Assembly (NCBI GenBank): GCA_026399195.1
Contig: JAPLRK010000070.1
Coordinates: forward strand, 1 to 64,000
Direction of reading: 5' to 3'
DNA length: 64,000 nt
Source: Legionellales bacterium
GTDB taxonomy: Bacteria > Pseudomonadota > Gammaproteobacteria > Legionellales > Legionellaceae
Positions 27,271 through 38,149 of the stretch are shown here, in pieces. Positions within the stretch are counted from its first letter, which is position 1. Every line of letters starts with the position of its first letter. The notes below the pieces were generated by a model. The model had not been told where the DNA came from, made no database searches, and worked only from the letters and a program-made list of their open reading frames with translations. A program made the position numbers and the translations under genes.

Positions 27271-28243
27271 TATCACAATGGTTGAAGCGGTGACTCAAGC
27301 CTTAGCTTATGAATTGGAACACGACCCCAACGTGCTGGTATTTGGTGAAGACGTTGGCAAGAATGGCGGGGTTTTTCGTGCTACCGTAGGTTTGCAGGAC
27401 CGTTTTGGAGAAAATCGAGTTTTTGATTCCCCTTTGGCTGAGTCGATGATTGCAGGACTTGCCATTGGCATGTCGTTGCAAGGTTTAAAACCTGTGGCTG
27501 AATTTCAATTCATGGGGTTCATCTATCCCGCCATGAATCAAATCATTTCTCATGCCGCCCGTATGCGAAATCGAACACGAGGTCGACTCCATTGTCCACT
27601 TGTGTTTCGAGCCCCCTTTGGCGGAGGAATCCGCGCACCTGAGCATCATTCAGAAAGTACTGAAGCCTTGTTTGCCCATATTCCAGGTTTACAAGTGGTG
27701 ATTCCCTCCTCCCCTAAACGCGCTTATGGCTTATTGTTAGCGGCCATTCGCAATCCTGATCCTGTGATTTTTCTTGAGCCCAAGCGCATTTACCGATTGG
27801 TGAAACAACCTGTCCCTGATGATGGAGAAGCCCTGCCTCTAGGAACTTGTTTCACCTTACAAGAAGGTGAGGATGTCACTTTGGTCAGTTGGGGTGCCTG
27901 TATACATGAAACCCTTCTTGCATCGAATCAACTCGCAGAGGTTGGCATTTCTTGCGAGGTCATAGATCTTGCCACCATCAAACCTTTAGACATTGACACT
28001 ATTTTGTCATCTATTGAAAAAACCAATCGATGCGTCATCATTCATGAGGGGGCTAAAACTTGTGGTGTGGGCGCGGAGATTTCTGCATTGATCATGGAGC
28101 ACGCGATGGCAGATTTGGCGGCACCTGTCCAACGGGTGACCGGGTATGACATTGTGATGCCCTACTTTCAACTGGAAAAACACTATCTTCCAAGTGTTGC
28201 ACGCATCAAAGAAACCGTTTTGAGCCTCATGGAGAACCTATGA
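27263..28243 (+). CDS. pdhB: Pyruvate dehydrogenase E1 beta subunit
   Basis: 326 residues. Beta chain with the transketolase pyrimidine domain (TMVEAVTQALAYELEHDPNVLVFGEDVGKNGGVFRAT in pattern), the site EFQFMGFIYPAMNQIISHAARMR, and the C-terminal transketolase domain (EGEDVTLVSWGACIHETL). It forms the active site with PdhA. It overlaps pdhC by 4 nt (ATGA), so E1 and E2 are translated in step. The same caveat on pyruvate versus branched-chain substrate applies. Confidence 0.93.
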   Translation: MPDITMVEAVTQALAYELEHDPNVLVFGEDVGKNGGVFRATVGLQDRFGENRVFDSPLAESMIAGLAIGMSLQGLKPVAEFQFMGFIYPAMNQIISHAARMRNRTRGRLHCPLVFRAPFGGGIRAPEHHSESTEALFAHIPGLQVVIPSSPKRAYGLLLAAIRNPDPVIFLEPKRIYRLVKQPVPDDGEALPLGTCFTLQEGEDVTLVSWGACIHETLLASNQLAEVGISCEVIDLATIKPLDIDTILSSIEKTNRCVIIHEGAKTCGVGAEISALIMEHAMADLAAPVQRVTGYDIVMPYFQLEKHYLPSVARIKETVLSLMENL

Positions 28244-29361
28244 CAATTTTTAACTTACCCGATCTTGGCGAAGGATTACCAGACGCTGAAATTCATGAAT
28301 GGTTCGTCAAAGAGGGGGACTCCGTTGCCCTTGATCAACCTTTGGTTTCTATGGAGACCGCCAAAGCGGTTGTCGATGTGCCCTGCCCTCAAGCTGGCGT
28401 CATCAGCAAATTCTTTGGTAAACCGGGTGATGTGATAAAAACCGGCGATCCTCTGGTCTCTTTTGAAGCAACCGACAAGGCACGAATCGACAAAGGTACC
28501 GTAGTTGGCCATCTTGAAGAAAGTCACGAGGTGAGTGAAGACCATTTCGTGATAGGCTCAAACCGTTCTAAGGAACGTACGAAAGCCACGCATTTTGTGC
28601 GAATGCTTGCCAAAAAGCACAACATCAAACTATCAACCCTAACTGGCAGCGGCGAGCACGGGATGATCACGAAAGACGATGTGGAACGAGAAGTGCTAAA
28701 ACAATCCACACCACCTGAAGGTTTTGAACCTTTACGCGGCGTTAGGCGCGCGATGCTTCAAGGCATGGTTCAATCTCACATTGAAGTCGTCCCCGTCAGC
28801 CTCTTTGACGAAGCCGATATTAACAGCTGGCATGCAGACAATGACATCACGGTGCGTCTCATTCATGCCATTGTTTTTGCAAGTACCAAAGAACCCGCAT
28901 TAAATGCCTGGTTTGACACGAAGCATCAAGCTAGAAAATTATTCGAAATGGTCCACTTGGGCCTTGCCATGGATAGCGAGGAAGGGCTGTTCGTTCCGGT
29001 GCTTCATGACGTGGCAAAATACAATGACAAAGCCCTCCGCACCAAAATCAATAACACCAAAAGCGCCGTTCATCAACGCCAGGTCCCCCCAGAGGAGTTA
29101 AAGGGAGCAACCTTCACTCTTTCTAATTTTGGAAAATTCGCAGGTCGATTCGCAAGCCCCATCATCGTGCCGCCGATGGTTGCAATTCTTGCTGTGGGCC
29201 GCCTATATCAAGGAGTAGTTGCAACAGGTGAGAAGTTAGAAGCACACCGATTATTACCTTTATCCTTAAGTTTCGATCACCGTGCTGTGACGGGGGGCGA
29301 GGCCACTCGATTTTTAGGGGCGGTGATAGAATCCCTCCAAAAACCGTCAGACAAAACTTAG
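28240..29361 (+). CDS. pdhC: Dihydrolipoamide acyltransferase E2 of the PDH-type complex
   Basis: 373 residues. One N-terminal lipoyl domain (lysine in METAKAVVDVP), a linker, the E1/E3-binding domain (ATHFVRMLAKKHNIKLSTL then GSGEHGMITKDDV) and the catalytic acyltransferase domain ending SFDHRAVTGGEATRF, with the catalytic His. Only one lipoyl domain, unlike the three in E. coli AceF. No E3 (lpd) gene follows, so the dihydrolipoamide dehydrogenase must be encoded elsewhere. xseA starts 6 nt later. Confidence 0.93.
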   Translation: MTIFNLPDLGEGLPDAEIHEWFVKEGDSVALDQPLVSMETAKAVVDVPCPQAGVISKFFGKPGDVIKTGDPLVSFEATDKARIDKGTVVGHLEESHEVSEDHFVIGSNRSKERTKATHFVRMLAKKHNIKLSTLTGSGEHGMITKDDVEREVLKQSTPPEGFEPLRGVRRAMLQGMVQSHIEVVPVSLFDEADINSWHADNDITVRLIHAIVFASTKEPALNAWFDTKHQARKLFEMVHLGLAMDSEEGLFVPVLHDVAKYNDKALRTKINNTKSAVHQRQVPPEELKGATFTLSNFGKFAGRFASPIIVPPMVAILAVGRLYQGVVATGEKLEAHRLLPLSLSFDHRAVTGGEATRFLGAVIESLQKPSDKT

Positions 29362-29367
29362 GCAGTC

Positions 29368-30694
29368 ATGTCCACGCCCATCTTCACTGTCTCTCAACTC
29401 AATCGTCAAGTCCGCTCTTGGTTGGAACATGAGATGGGGACAGTCCATGTTCAAGGCGAGCTTTCTAACGTAACCCAACCTGCCTCCGGTCATTTGTATT
29501 TCACTTTAAAAGACACATCGGCTCAAATCCGCTGTGTTTATTTTCGGAATCGCCATCGCGTATCCACGAGTCCTCAAAATGGTCAACAGGTGATCCTTCA
29601 TGGCACATTAAGTTTGTATGAGGCTCGTGGGGACTATCAATTGATTGTGGAGCAGCTTGAAGATGCGGGACGAGGGGATCTCTTTAGACAATTCGAATGT
29701 TTAAAAGCAAAACTCGCAGCATGTGGATGGTTTGATGCCTCTCGAAAAAAAGCACTCCCTCTCTTTCCTGAAGTCATTGGGGTCATCACCTCAGCCACCG
29801 GGGCCGCTTGGCGAGATGTCATGACCACTTTGGCTCGACGTTATCCAGTGGCCAAAATTATTCTCTATGCAAGTGATGTACAAGGGAGTCTTGCTGCCCC
29901 TCAATTGATTCAAGCCATTGCAGAGGCCAATCGCGACTCGCGATCGGACGTTCTCATCCTCGCAAGGGGCGGGGGTAGCATTGAAGATTTATGGGCATTC
30001 AATGATGAGCGCCTCGCCGCCGAAATGATCAACAGCAAAATACCGATCATATCGGGTGTTGGGCACGAAACGGATTTTACCATTGCAGATTTTGTGGCCG
30101 ATCACCGCGCCGCCACACCTACAGCCGCGGCAGTTGCAGCAACGCCTGACAGGGAGGAGATTTTTAACACATTACGATCGCTTGAAAACCAGCTTTTGTC
30201 TTTCATGAACCGTTTTGTACAACACTTAAAGCTCCTGCTGCAGCATGAGCTCCAAAAAATCACATCTCCAAAGCAATTGATCAATGCGCAATGGCAGTCG
30301 CTCGATTATTGTCGAGGTCATCTACAACATGCCTTGGAACAACTCTTGGCAAAAAAGCGTCACATGCTTCAAGAAGCGCGGGCGCAATTAGAAACTCAAA
30401 ACTGGCACAAGTCGTTTAAGAGCGCTTGAGGCTTCACTCTATCTCCACACCATGTCTCAAATCAACCAACAAAGTCAACAACTCAATACCCTTCTCGCGA
30501 CCCTGCATGCCGTAAGTCCCTTGGCCACACTTGAGCGAGGATATGCGATTGTCACCTGCCGAAACAAGGTATTATACAACAGCCTTGAAGTGAAACCTGG
30601 GGATATCCTTGATGTTCGCTTAGCCAAGGGTGGGCTGAAAGCCAACATCTTAGGGATAACGCTTCTATCTCATGAGAGTTCAAAACTATGTTAG
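29368..30694 (+). pseudogene. xseA: Exodeoxyribonuclease VII large subunit, single-base frameshift
   Basis: Nuclease of the XseAB complex. The N-terminal OB-fold (QLNRQVRSWLEHEMGTVHVQGE), catalytic core (GVITSATGAAWRDV, ARGGGSIEDLWAFNDE, GVGHETDFTIADFVAD) and helical region lie in frame 1, which stops at 30427-30429. The C-terminal segment (SRLRALEASLYLHTMSQ, then LATLERGYAIVTCRNK and KPGDILDVRLAKG) lies in frame 2 and is open from 30392. The shift lies between about 30392 and 30425, near an AAAA run, and corresponds to one extra base. Otherwise both halves are intact, so a recent mutation or an assembly error is likely. The end overlaps the rhomboid gene by 7 nt. Confidence 0.88.
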
Positions 30695-31278
30695 ACCAAC
30701 TCAACAAAAGCTTAGATCTGATCATCAGCCAAACACAATCAAATGCTCATGCTCTTGAAATCATTATTTTGATTCCGTGGGCTGTATTTATACTGATCCA
30801 ATTGAGTGGGCAACGGCTTTTGATTTTTGGAATCATACCCAGACGACTTTATGGATTACCTGGCATTTTATTTGCCCCTCTGCTCCATGCTAACTTCAAT
30901 CATCTCTTTTTCAACTCTATCCCTTTGGTCGTCTTAAGCAACTTCCTCCTGATCAATGGCCTCCCCTATTATCTAGAGTCCACCTTGTTGATAACACTCA
31001 TCAGTGGTGCTCTCATTTGGTGTTTTGCTAAACCCGGTTTACATGTCGGTGCAAGTGCCGTCATCACAGGGTATTGGGCGCTTTTGGTCAGCGGTATTTA
31101 CCAACAAGGCACATTGATCGCATTCCTCTTAGGCGCGATCAGCCTTTATTATTTTGCAGGGATATTTTTAGGGATTTTTCCTCGAGAGCGGGGTGTTTCC
31201 TGGGAAGGACATTTGTTTGGATTATTGGCAGGTATCGCCACGAGTTTTTTTTATATATACTCGCCCATCGCGACTTGA
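30688..31278 (+). CDS. Rhomboid-family intramembrane serine protease
   Basis: 196 residues, about six transmembrane helices. Rhomboid signs are the early HANFNHLFFNSI motif (H-x-x-x-N in TM2), a catalytic Ser in HVGASAVITGYW (normally GxSG, here GASA), and a catalytic His in GHLFGLLAG. So the Ser-His dyad is present, with a variant loop. Substrate unknown. It sits between xseA and mfd on the same strand; the functional link is unclear. Confidence 0.87.
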   Translation: MLDQLNKSLDLIISQTQSNAHALEIIILIPWAVFILIQLSGQRLLIFGIIPRRLYGLPGILFAPLLHANFNHLFFNSIPLVVLSNFLLINGLPYYLESTLLITLISGALIWCFAKPGLHVGASAVITGYWALLVSGIYQQGTLIAFLLGAISLYYFAGIFLGIFPRERGVSWEGHLFGLLAGIATSFFYIYSPIAT

Positions 31279-31296
31279 TTTGATTGCCCAACGACC

Positions 31297-34200
31297 ATGC
31301 CTAAACCAATCCTCATTCCCACAACATTGACCTCAAAAGAGTCTTGGGGCCAATTGTATGGATGTAGCCTATCTTTAGCACTGGCTGAGTTCTGTCAACA
31401 AAATTGCGGCGTTAAATTACTCATTGCCCCAGATAATTTGACCGCAGCACAATTGCTTGAAGAATTACGATTTTTTCTTCCAAAAGAACAAGAAATTTTA
31501 CTCTTCCCTGACTGGGAAACGCTTCCGTATGATCAATTTTCACCCCATCAAGATCTCATTTCTGAGCGCCTCTCAACCTTAAGTCGACTGCACTCAACGA
31601 CAGAAGGCATCATCATAGCAGCCGTTAGCACTTTGATGCATCATGTGAGTCCCCCATCATTTGTCACAAAACATGGTCTTGTGTTACGTGAGGGACAAAC
31701 CTTATCAATAGAACACTTTCGTAGTGAGCTGCAAATGGCTGGCTACCATGCGGTCAACAAAGTTCTTGAACATGGTGAATTTGCTGTCCGAGGCGCCATC
31801 ATTGATCTTTACCCCATGGGGAGTGCCCTCCCTTTTCGTATTGAATTATTCGACGACACCATCGACAGTTTGCGATCCTTTGACAAAGATTCGCAGCGGA
31901 CGATTGAAAAAATAAAAGAGATCACGGTGTTACCTGCTCGCGAATTCCCAATGACAGAACAAAGCATCATGCATTTTCGTCATGCCTTCAGAGAGCATTT
32001 TTCAGGAAACCCCCGCCTCTGCCCACTTTACGAGTCAGTGAGTGATGGGCAATTCCCGAATGGTATTGAATATTACTTGCCCTTATTTTTCGAACAAACA
32101 GCCACTTTTTTTGATCATTTAGATCCAAATTCGTCAGTTTGTCTCATTGGATCCATTCATGAACAAGCTGATCTTTTTTGGCACGAAATTACCCTGCGAT
32201 ATGAGCAACGTCGTTTTGATGTTTCACGGCCAATTCTACCGCCCACCGAGTGTTTTTTAACACCGACCGAACTCCTCGTTCAAACCAACCGCTTCAAAAA
32301 ATTATGCCTCTCTCACAACGCACATGTAAAAAAAAAGGCCCATCTCTTCAATGTCGAAAAAGCCCCTGCCCTTCCGACCGTGCGTCAATCTGCAGAGCCT
32401 CTGGTTCATTTACGGGAGTTTATGGCTGTTCCAAATCGCCGCTATTTGTTGATCTCTGAAAGTACTGGCCGTCGTGAAGTGTTGCTCGATTTGCTCAAGC
32501 TTTCTGGCATCACCCCTAAGATTCAAGCATCTTGGGCCGATTTTCTTGAAGACTCGACGCCCGTCAACATCACTTTGGGGCCTCTCATTGAGGGGGCTGA
32601 ACTGAACGATCCTTCCATCTCCATCATCGTTGAATCTCAACTCTTCGGTGAACTTAGGATCCCACAAAGACGACAGCACCAAAAATCCATCGATCCTGAT
32701 TTGATCATTCGAGATTTGGCTGAATTACATATCGGTTCACCAGTCGTACATTTGCAATTTGGCATTGGTCGATACCTGGGCTTACAAAGCATTGACGATC
32801 AAGGAACGCCCAACGAATTTTTAGTCCTCGCCTATGTCGGGGATGACAAAATTTACGTGCCGGTAACCTCCCTACATTTGATCAGCCGGTACAGTGGGGC
32901 TTCCCCAGAGCACGCACCCCTCCATCGTTTGGGAAGCGATCAATGGCAAAAAGAAAAGAAGAAAGCAGCGGAAAAAATTCATGATATCGCCATTGAATTG
33001 TTAGATATTTATGCCAAACGTGAAGCAAAACCAGGCCATGAGTATCAAATCAACACAGAAGAGAACCAACGCTTTGCCAGTGGGTTCCCCTTCACAGAAA
33101 CGCCCGATCAATCCCGGGCCATCGCGCAGATCATGGGGGACATGCAATCCACCCGCCCCATGGACCGACTTATTTGTGGGGATGTTGGCTTTGGAAAAAC
33201 CGAGGTTGCTATGCGTGCGGCTTTTATTACGGTCCTGAATGAAAAACAAGTATGTGTTCTGGTTCCTACAACCCTTCTCGCGCAACAACATTTTCAAACC
33301 TTTTCCGACAGATTCTCAGAATTTCCAGTGACCATTGAACTCTTATCCCGCTTTCGTAGTGGCAAAGAGTCTGAGGGTGTCTTGCAAGGGTTAGAAAAGG
33401 GTCGAGTAGACATCGTCATTGGAACACACAAGCTATTCCAAAAAGACATTCGATTTCATAACTTAGGATTGCTCATCATTGATGAAGAACATCGATTTGG
33501 CGTTCGACAAAAAGAACACATCAAAGCCATGCGAACTCATGTCGATATTTTATCCATGACAGCCACACCCATCCCACGAACACTCAACATGGCGATGGCG
33601 GGACTTCGTGACATCTCATTGATTGCCACCCCCCCCGCCAAACGATTGGCAATCAAAACTTTTTGGCAAGAAAGTGATGAGGCCCTTTTACGAGAAGCCA
33701 TCCTGCGCGAAATTCATCGGGGCGGTCAAGTTTTTTTTCTACACAACAACGTGCAAACCATTCAACACGTGACGCAAAATTTACAAACCTTAGTCCCTGA
33801 AGCTAAAGTTCATTATGCGCACGGACAAATGCATGAACGCGAACTTGAACGCATCATGTCCGATTTTTATCATCATCGCTTTCAAGTCCTTGTATGCACC
33901 ACCATCATTGAAACAGGGATTGATATCCCAACAGCCAATACCATCATCATTGACAGGGCCGATAAATTTGGCCTCGCACAACTGCATCAATTACGTGGTC
34001 GCGTAGGCCGCTCACACCACCAAGCTTATGCCTATTTATTAACTCCCCCGCAAAAATCATTAACCCCTGATGCGCTGAAAAGACTTGAGGCAATTGTCTC
34101 CTTAGAAGACCTAGGCGCGGGTTTTACCTTAGCCACTCATGATATGGAAATTCGGGGGGCCGGCGAACTTCTGGGTGAAGATCAAAGTGGAAATATGCAC

Positions 34201-34740
34201 GCGATTGGATTTAGTCTATTCATGGAGATGCTCGACAAAGCTATTTCAGATTTAAAAGCAGGGCTCACGCCGGCCCTTAATGCGCCAATGCATCAAGGGC
34301 CAGACATAGATCTTCATCTAAGCACCATCATTCCAGAAGAGTATATCGGCGATATTCACACGCGATTGATCAGTTACAAACGCATTGCCAATGCAAAAAC
34401 GGAAGACCAACTGAAAGAGTTAAACATCGAGCTGATAGACCGCTTTGGATTGCTCCCAGACTCCGTCAAACATTTGTTTCTGATAACCAAGCTCAAACTA
34501 ACAGCCACACGACTAGGTGTTGCCCGAATTCATGCCCGTGGCGAACACGGTCGCATTGATTTTGCTGAAGCTCCTGCAATCAATGCGAAGGTGTTGATAC
34601 ACTTAATTCAACTTCAAGCCAAAAAATATCAACTAGAAGGCCCGTCTCGCTTACGGTTTAAGTTAGAAGGAACCAAGGCCTCCGAACGCATTTTGGAAAT
34701 TCATGGATTACTTGATCAATTAGGCGCGGGAGCGAATTAA
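31297..34740 (+). CDS. mfd: Transcription-repair coupling factor Mfd
   Basis: ATP-driven translocase that removes stalled RNA polymerase and recruits UvrA. 1147 residues, full length. In order: UvrB-homology region (about 1-330; [24 protein letters not shown] in pattern), RNA-polymerase interaction CarD-like domain (about 470-540; [12 protein letters not shown]), and RecG-like helicase domains with Walker [25 protein letters not shown] and the TRG motif. A C-terminal autoinhibitory domain follows. A C8 tract lies within it at about 33629. The stop overlaps that of tldD. Confidence 0.97.
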   Translation: MPKPILIPTTLTSKESWGQLYGCSLSLALAEFCQQNCGVKLLIAPDNLTAAQLLEELRFFLPKEQEILLFPDWETLPYDQFSPHQDLISERLSTLSRLHSTTEGIIIAAVSTLMHHVSPPSFVTKHGLVLREGQTLSIEHFRSELQMAGYHAVNKVLEHGEFAVRGAIIDLYPMGSALPFRIELFDDTIDSLRSFDKDSQRTIEKIKEITVLPAREFPMTEQSIMHFRHAFREHFSGNPRLCPLYESVSDGQFPNGIEYYLPLFFEQTATFFDHLDPNSSVCLIGSIHEQADLFWHEITLRYEQRRFDVSRPILPPTECFLTPTELLVQTNRFKKLCLSHNAHVKKKAHLFNVEKAPALPTVRQSAEPLVHLREFMAVPNRRYLLISESTGRREVLLDLLKLSGITPKIQASWADFLEDSTPVNITLGPLIEGAELNDPSISIIVESQLFGELRIPQRRQHQKSIDPDLIIRDLAELHIGSPVVHLQFGIGRYLGLQSIDDQGTPNEFLVLAYVGDDKIYVPVTSLHLISRYSGASPEHAPLHRLGSDQWQKEKKKAAEKIHDIAIELLDIYAKREAKPGHEYQINTEENQRFASGFPFTETPDQSRAIAQIMGDMQSTRPMDRLICGDVGFGKTEVAMRAAFITVLNEKQVCVLVPTTLLAQQHFQTFSDRFSEFPVTIELLSRFRSGKESEGVLQGLEKGRVDIVIGTHKLFQKDIRFHNLGLLIIDEEHRFGVRQKEHIKAMRTHVDILSMTATPIPRTLNMAMAGLRDISLIATPPAKRLAIKTFWQESDEALLREAILREIHRGGQVFFLHNNVQTIQHVTQNLQTLVPEAKVHYAHGQMHERELERIMSDFYHHRFQVLVCTTIIETGIDIPTANTIIIDRADKFGLAQLHQLRGRVGRSHHQAYAYLLTPPQKSLTPDALKRLEAIVSLEDLGAGFTLATHDMEIRGAGELLGEDQSGNMHAIGFSLFMEMLDKAISDLKAGLTPALNAPMHQGPDIDLHLSTIIPEEYIGDIHTRLISYKRIANAKTEDQLKELNIELIDRFGLLPDSVKHLFLITKLKLTATRLGVARIHARGEHGRIDFAEAPAINAKVLIHLIQLQAKKYQLEGPSRLRFKLEGTKASERILEIHGLLDQLGAGAN

Positions 34741-36182
34741 TGAGACGAGGTCCCACCCACCGTCAATGAATCAATTTTTAGCGTCGGCTGCCCTACTCCA
34801 ACTGGAATCGATTGCCCGTCTTTTCCACAAACGCCGATCCCTCCATCAAGCGCTAAATCATTGCCAATCATACTGATTTTTTTCATCACATCAGGACCAT
34901 TGCCAATCAATGTGGCACCCTTCACAGGACGCGTGACTTTGCCATTTTCAATGAGATAGGCCTCACTTGCAGAAAATACAAACTGGCCTGAGGTGATGTC
35001 CACTTGCCCACCCCCAAAGTTCACCGCATACAACCCTCGCGAAACCGAGCGAATGATGTCTTCAGGAGCATAGGGGCCTGCCAACATGTAAGTGTTGGTC
35101 ATTCTTGGCATGGGCACATGAGCATACGATTCTCGTCTGCAATTGCCTGTCGGCTTCATGTTCATCAATTTGGCATTCAATTTATCCTGCATATAATTCA
35201 CCAACACGCCGTTCTCAATCAAAGTCGTGCATTGCGTAGGCGTGCCTTCATCATCGATGGAAAGCGATCCTCGTCTATCCGCCAGAGTGCCATTATCAAC
35301 AACCGTAACCCCATCGGACGCCACCTTCTGCCCAAGGCGACCAGAAAAAGCCGACAGGCCTTTTCGATTAAAGTCACCCTCCAAACCATGACCCACAGCT
35401 TCATGTAATAACACCCCAGGCCAACCTGGGCCTAACACCACAGGCATCATCCCAGCCGGTGCATCCATTGCATCTAAATTGATCAAAGCTTCTCGAACCG
35501 CCTCACGAGCATAAGCAAGGGCGCGATCTTCTTCTAGGAAGTAGGCATAACTGACGCGCCCTCCCCCGCCAGACCGCGCAGACTCACGCCGACCCTTATC
35601 TTCCACAATAACACTGACATTCACACTCACCATGGGTCTGACATCAGCCATCATTTGGCCATGAAAACCAGCTATCATCACCACTTCATAACACCCGCTC
35701 AAGGAAGCGTTGACTTGGATCACCCGTGGATCCATCCTTCTCGCCTCCTTATCGATGGCGATGAGGAGCGCCATTTTTTCATGCTGAGTCATGCCTTCAA
35801 TGGGGTTAATCCCCTCATATCGGGCGATAGATGAGCTTGGTATCTTGATGGCCAAGAAGGTCTTCTCCCCAACATGAGCAATGGACCGCGCAGCACTTGC
35901 AGCACGCTCAATGGCAGGCAGGAGAAGATTATCGCAGTAAGCATAACCCGTTTTATCACCACAAACCGCGCGAACACCTACCCCCTTATCGATGGAAAAG
36001 CTCCCACTTTTGACTTCTGAATCCTCCAAATACCAAGACTCATAACTCGAACTTTGAAAATAAAGATCAGCATCATCGATAGAGGGACTGAGCATCGAGC
36101 GCAGCAATTTATCAATATTGGATTCATCGATGTTGGCGGGTTTTAGGAGAAGATCTCTCGCAAGCATTAAGGCTGAGGTCAT
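34737..36182 (-). CDS. tldD: Metalloprotease TldD
   Basis: Zinc protease of the TldD/TldE (PmbA) pair that processes modified peptides such as microcins. 481 residues. The zinc motif HExxxH is seen in [13 protein letters not shown]. The N-terminal fold has [18 protein letters not shown], and the C-terminal part has [24 protein letters not shown] in pattern. pmbA is not nearby. Convergent with mfd, with a 4-bp overlap of the stops. Confidence 0.96.
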   Translation of the reverse strand: MTSALMLARDLLLKPANIDESNIDKLLRSMLSPSIDDADLYFQSSSYESWYLEDSEVKSGSFSIDKGVGVRAVCGDKTGYAYCDNLLLPAIERAASAARSIAHVGEKTFLAIKIPSSSIARYEGINPIEGMTQHEKMALLIAIDKEARRMDPRVIQVNASLSGCYEVVMIAGFHGQMMADVRPMVSVNVSVIVEDKGRRESARSGGGGRVSYAYFLEEDRALAYAREAVREALINLDAMDAPAGMMPVVLGPGWPGVLLHEAVGHGLEGDFNRKGLSAFSGRLGQKVASDGVTVVDNGTLADRRGSLSIDDEGTPTQCTTLIENGVLVNYMQDKLNAKLMNMKPTGNCRRESYAHVPMPRMTNTYMLAGPYAPEDIIRSVSRGLYAVNFGGGQVDITSGQFVFSASEAYLIENGKVTRPVKGATLIGNGPDVMKKISMIGNDLALDGGIGVCGKDGQSIPVGVGQPTLKIDSLTVGGTSSH

Positions 36183-36306
36183 ATACGACTCTAAATAGAT
36201 AAAAATGCCATATTACACGATGAAGGCTTGTCAATAAAGCGACATCCCGTTAGACTAAACGATTATTTATGTTGAAGTGCTATACTTTAATTAACCGGAG
36301 TTCCTC

Positions 36307-36984
36307 ATGAACAGAAATGATGTTTCCATTTTAGGCCGAAGCCAAGAATCAGCCCTTGCTACCAATAAGGTGTTAAGAAACACTTATTTGTTACTAGGGA
36401 TGACTTTTCTTTTCAGCGGATTCACAGCCTTCATGTCCCTCTCATCCAATGCTCGCCCCATCAATCCCTTGATGTTTATTGTCGGCGTTTATGGTTTGAT
36501 GTTTCTAACCAATGCACTGAAAAACAGCCCCTGGGGACTGGTCAGCGTGTTTGCTTTTACCGGTTTCATGGGATATGCCTTAGGTCCTATCTTAAATGTT
36601 TACATCCACAACTTCAGTAACGGCCCTCAGCTGATAGCCACAGCATTAGGTGGAACTGGTTTGATTTTCTTTGGATTATCCGGCTATGTGTTAACCACAC
36701 GAAAGGACTTCAGTTATCTAGGCGGCTTTCTGTTTATTGCCGTCATGCTCGCCTTTTTGGCCATGATTGCCAGCATTTTCTTCCAAATCCCCGCTTTAAA
36801 TCTTGCCATTTCAGCAGCATTTGTTCTTATTTCCTCAGGATTGATTCTATTTCAAACCAGTGAAATCATCCACGGCGGTGAAACCAACTACATTTCAGCC
36901 ACAGTCTCCTTGTTTGTTTCCATCTATAACCTGTTCATCAGTTTATTGAATTTACTAGGCGCTTTTTCTGGGAATAGAGACTAA
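36307..36984 (+). CDS. yccA: BAX inhibitor-1/YccA family membrane protein
   Basis: 225 residues with seven transmembrane helices. BI-1 family signs are NTYLLLGMTFLFSGFTAF near residue 27, the SPWGLVSVFAFTGFMGYALGPIL segment, and a C-terminal ISLLNLLGAFSGNRD. YccA modulates the FtsH protease in E. coli; other members are Ca2+ channels. CCGGAG precedes the ATG. Single gene, divergent from tldD. Confidence 0.92.
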   Translation: MNRNDVSILGRSQESALATNKVLRNTYLLLGMTFLFSGFTAFMSLSSNARPINPLMFIVGVYGLMFLTNALKNSPWGLVSVFAFTGFMGYALGPILNVYIHNFSNGPQLIATALGGTGLIFFGLSGYVLTTRKDFSYLGGFLFIAVMLAFLAMIASIFFQIPALNLAISAAFVLISSGLILFQTSEIIHGGETNYISATVSLFVSIYNLFISLLNLLGAFSGNRD

Positions 36985-37104
36985 TGGAGTTATCATTATC
37001 CGATATTTCCTTAAGCTATCGATCGTTAAAAAGTGGGAAAATACGGCCGTTACAGAAAAAATGGCCGCATAATCTGATAAATGTTGTTGAAATAAAACCA
37101 AACC

Positions 37105-37171
37105 AGGTTCGGACGGACTCGGGCTCGCCCACGGTCACGGGCTCGTATTAGATCGTGGTTTGTCCAAACTT
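37105..37171. repeat. GC-rich imperfect palindrome near korB 3' end
   Basis: AGGTTCGGAC (37105-37114) pairs with GTCCAAACTT (37162-37171) at 8 of 10 positions. The centre holds two GGGCTCG units separated by CCCACGGTCAC. A similar GC-rich CACGGGC...TTTGTCCA arrangement occurs in the element at 45963-46084. It lies in the 193-bp gap between yccA and korB, which shows nothing else. It may act as the terminator zone for these convergent genes. Confidence 0.45.
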
Positions 37172-37177
37172 CAGTTC

Positions 37178-38149
37178 TTACCTCTGCTGCCAATTAGCGC
37201 CCTCTCGATACAGCGCTGCTAAATCCTCAGTTGATTTTTTTTGTTCGCATTTCAAATGAAAGATCTCTCGTTCCTTCTGATAATAAACACCCAAAGGCAC
37301 TGGATACTCAGGATGAATGAGCAAGGCTAATCTTAAGGCCGCCATTAAATTGGTTGGATCATGCCGGTAAATTCCTGCATCAGTTGCAGCCACACGATTT
37401 AATTGCTCGCCGCTTAAGGTCAGTGCCCATTCACCTTCTTTGCCAAAAACCAAGGGCTCACCTTTCTTGAGTTGCACAGTTTGTTCCGCACGATTTGTTT
37501 TCAACGAAAAGGCATCAAAGGCGCCCTCATTAAAAATATGACAATCCTGATAAATTTCCACTAAGGCTGAGCCTTTATGCTCATAGGCTTGTTGAATCAC
37601 CAAAGCCAAATGATGCGGATCTTTATCAACAGCGCGGGCAACAAAGGTAGCCCCCGCAGCAAGAGCCAGGCTAAGCGGATTGAGCGGCTGAACCTTAACC
37701 CCCTCGGGAGATGTTTTGGTCAACTGGCCTAGAGGAGAGGTGGGTGAAAACTGACCTTTCGTCAACCCATAGACTTGATTATTCACAAGCAGGATTTTTA
37801 CATCAACATTCCTACGCAGACAATGAATGAAATGATTCCCACCGATACTTAATGAATCCCCATCTCCTGTGATGACCCATACACACAAATCGTCCCGCAA
37901 AGCTTTTAAACCTGTTGCGACCGCCAAAGCTCGCCCATGAATCGTGTGAAACCCGTAAGTATTCATATAATAGGGCAATCGTCCTGCGCACCCAATCCCA
38001 GACACAAAAACATGTTGCTCAGGCGGCAGGCCAAGCTCTGGCAAAATGCGTTGCAATGCCGCCAATATGGCATAATCTCCACATCCAGGACACCATCGTA
38101 CCTCCGTGCTATTTTCAAAATCTTCGCGTTTATAGATGGGCTGATTCAT
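37178..38149 (-). CDS. korB: 2-oxoacid:ferredoxin oxidoreductase beta subunit
   Basis: 323 residues. TPP-binding beta chain: VRWCPGCGDYAILAALQ at the N terminus, TPP motif GDGDSLSIGGNHFIHCL, and VNNQVYGLTKGQFSPTSPLG (the family signature). With KorA it oxidises 2-oxoglutarate (or another 2-oxoacid) to acyl-CoA and reduces ferredoxin. The two-subunit KorAB form is known in aerobes such as Mycobacterium. It overlaps korA by 20 nt. No ferredoxin gene is adjacent. Confidence 0.93.
   Translation of the reverse strand: MNQPIYKREDFENSTEVRWCPGCGDYAILAALQRILPELGLPPEQHVFVSGIGCAGRLPYYMNTYGFHTIHGRALAVATGLKALRDDLCVWVITGDGDSLSIGGNHFIHCLRRNVDVKILLVNNQVYGLTKGQFSPTSPLGQLTKTSPEGVKVQPLNPLSLALAAGATFVARAVDKDPHHLALVIQQAYEHKGSALVEIYQDCHIFNEGAFDAFSLKTNRAEQTVQLKKGEPLVFGKEGEWALTLSGEQLNRVAATDAGIYRHDPTNLMAALRLALLIHPEYPVPLGVYYQKEREIFHLKCEQKKSTEDLAALYREGANWQQR

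Noticed and set aside
37105..37171. tRNA-like GC-rich hairpin
   Set aside because: No anticodon arm or T-loop consensus and no CCA; it fits a repeat better.
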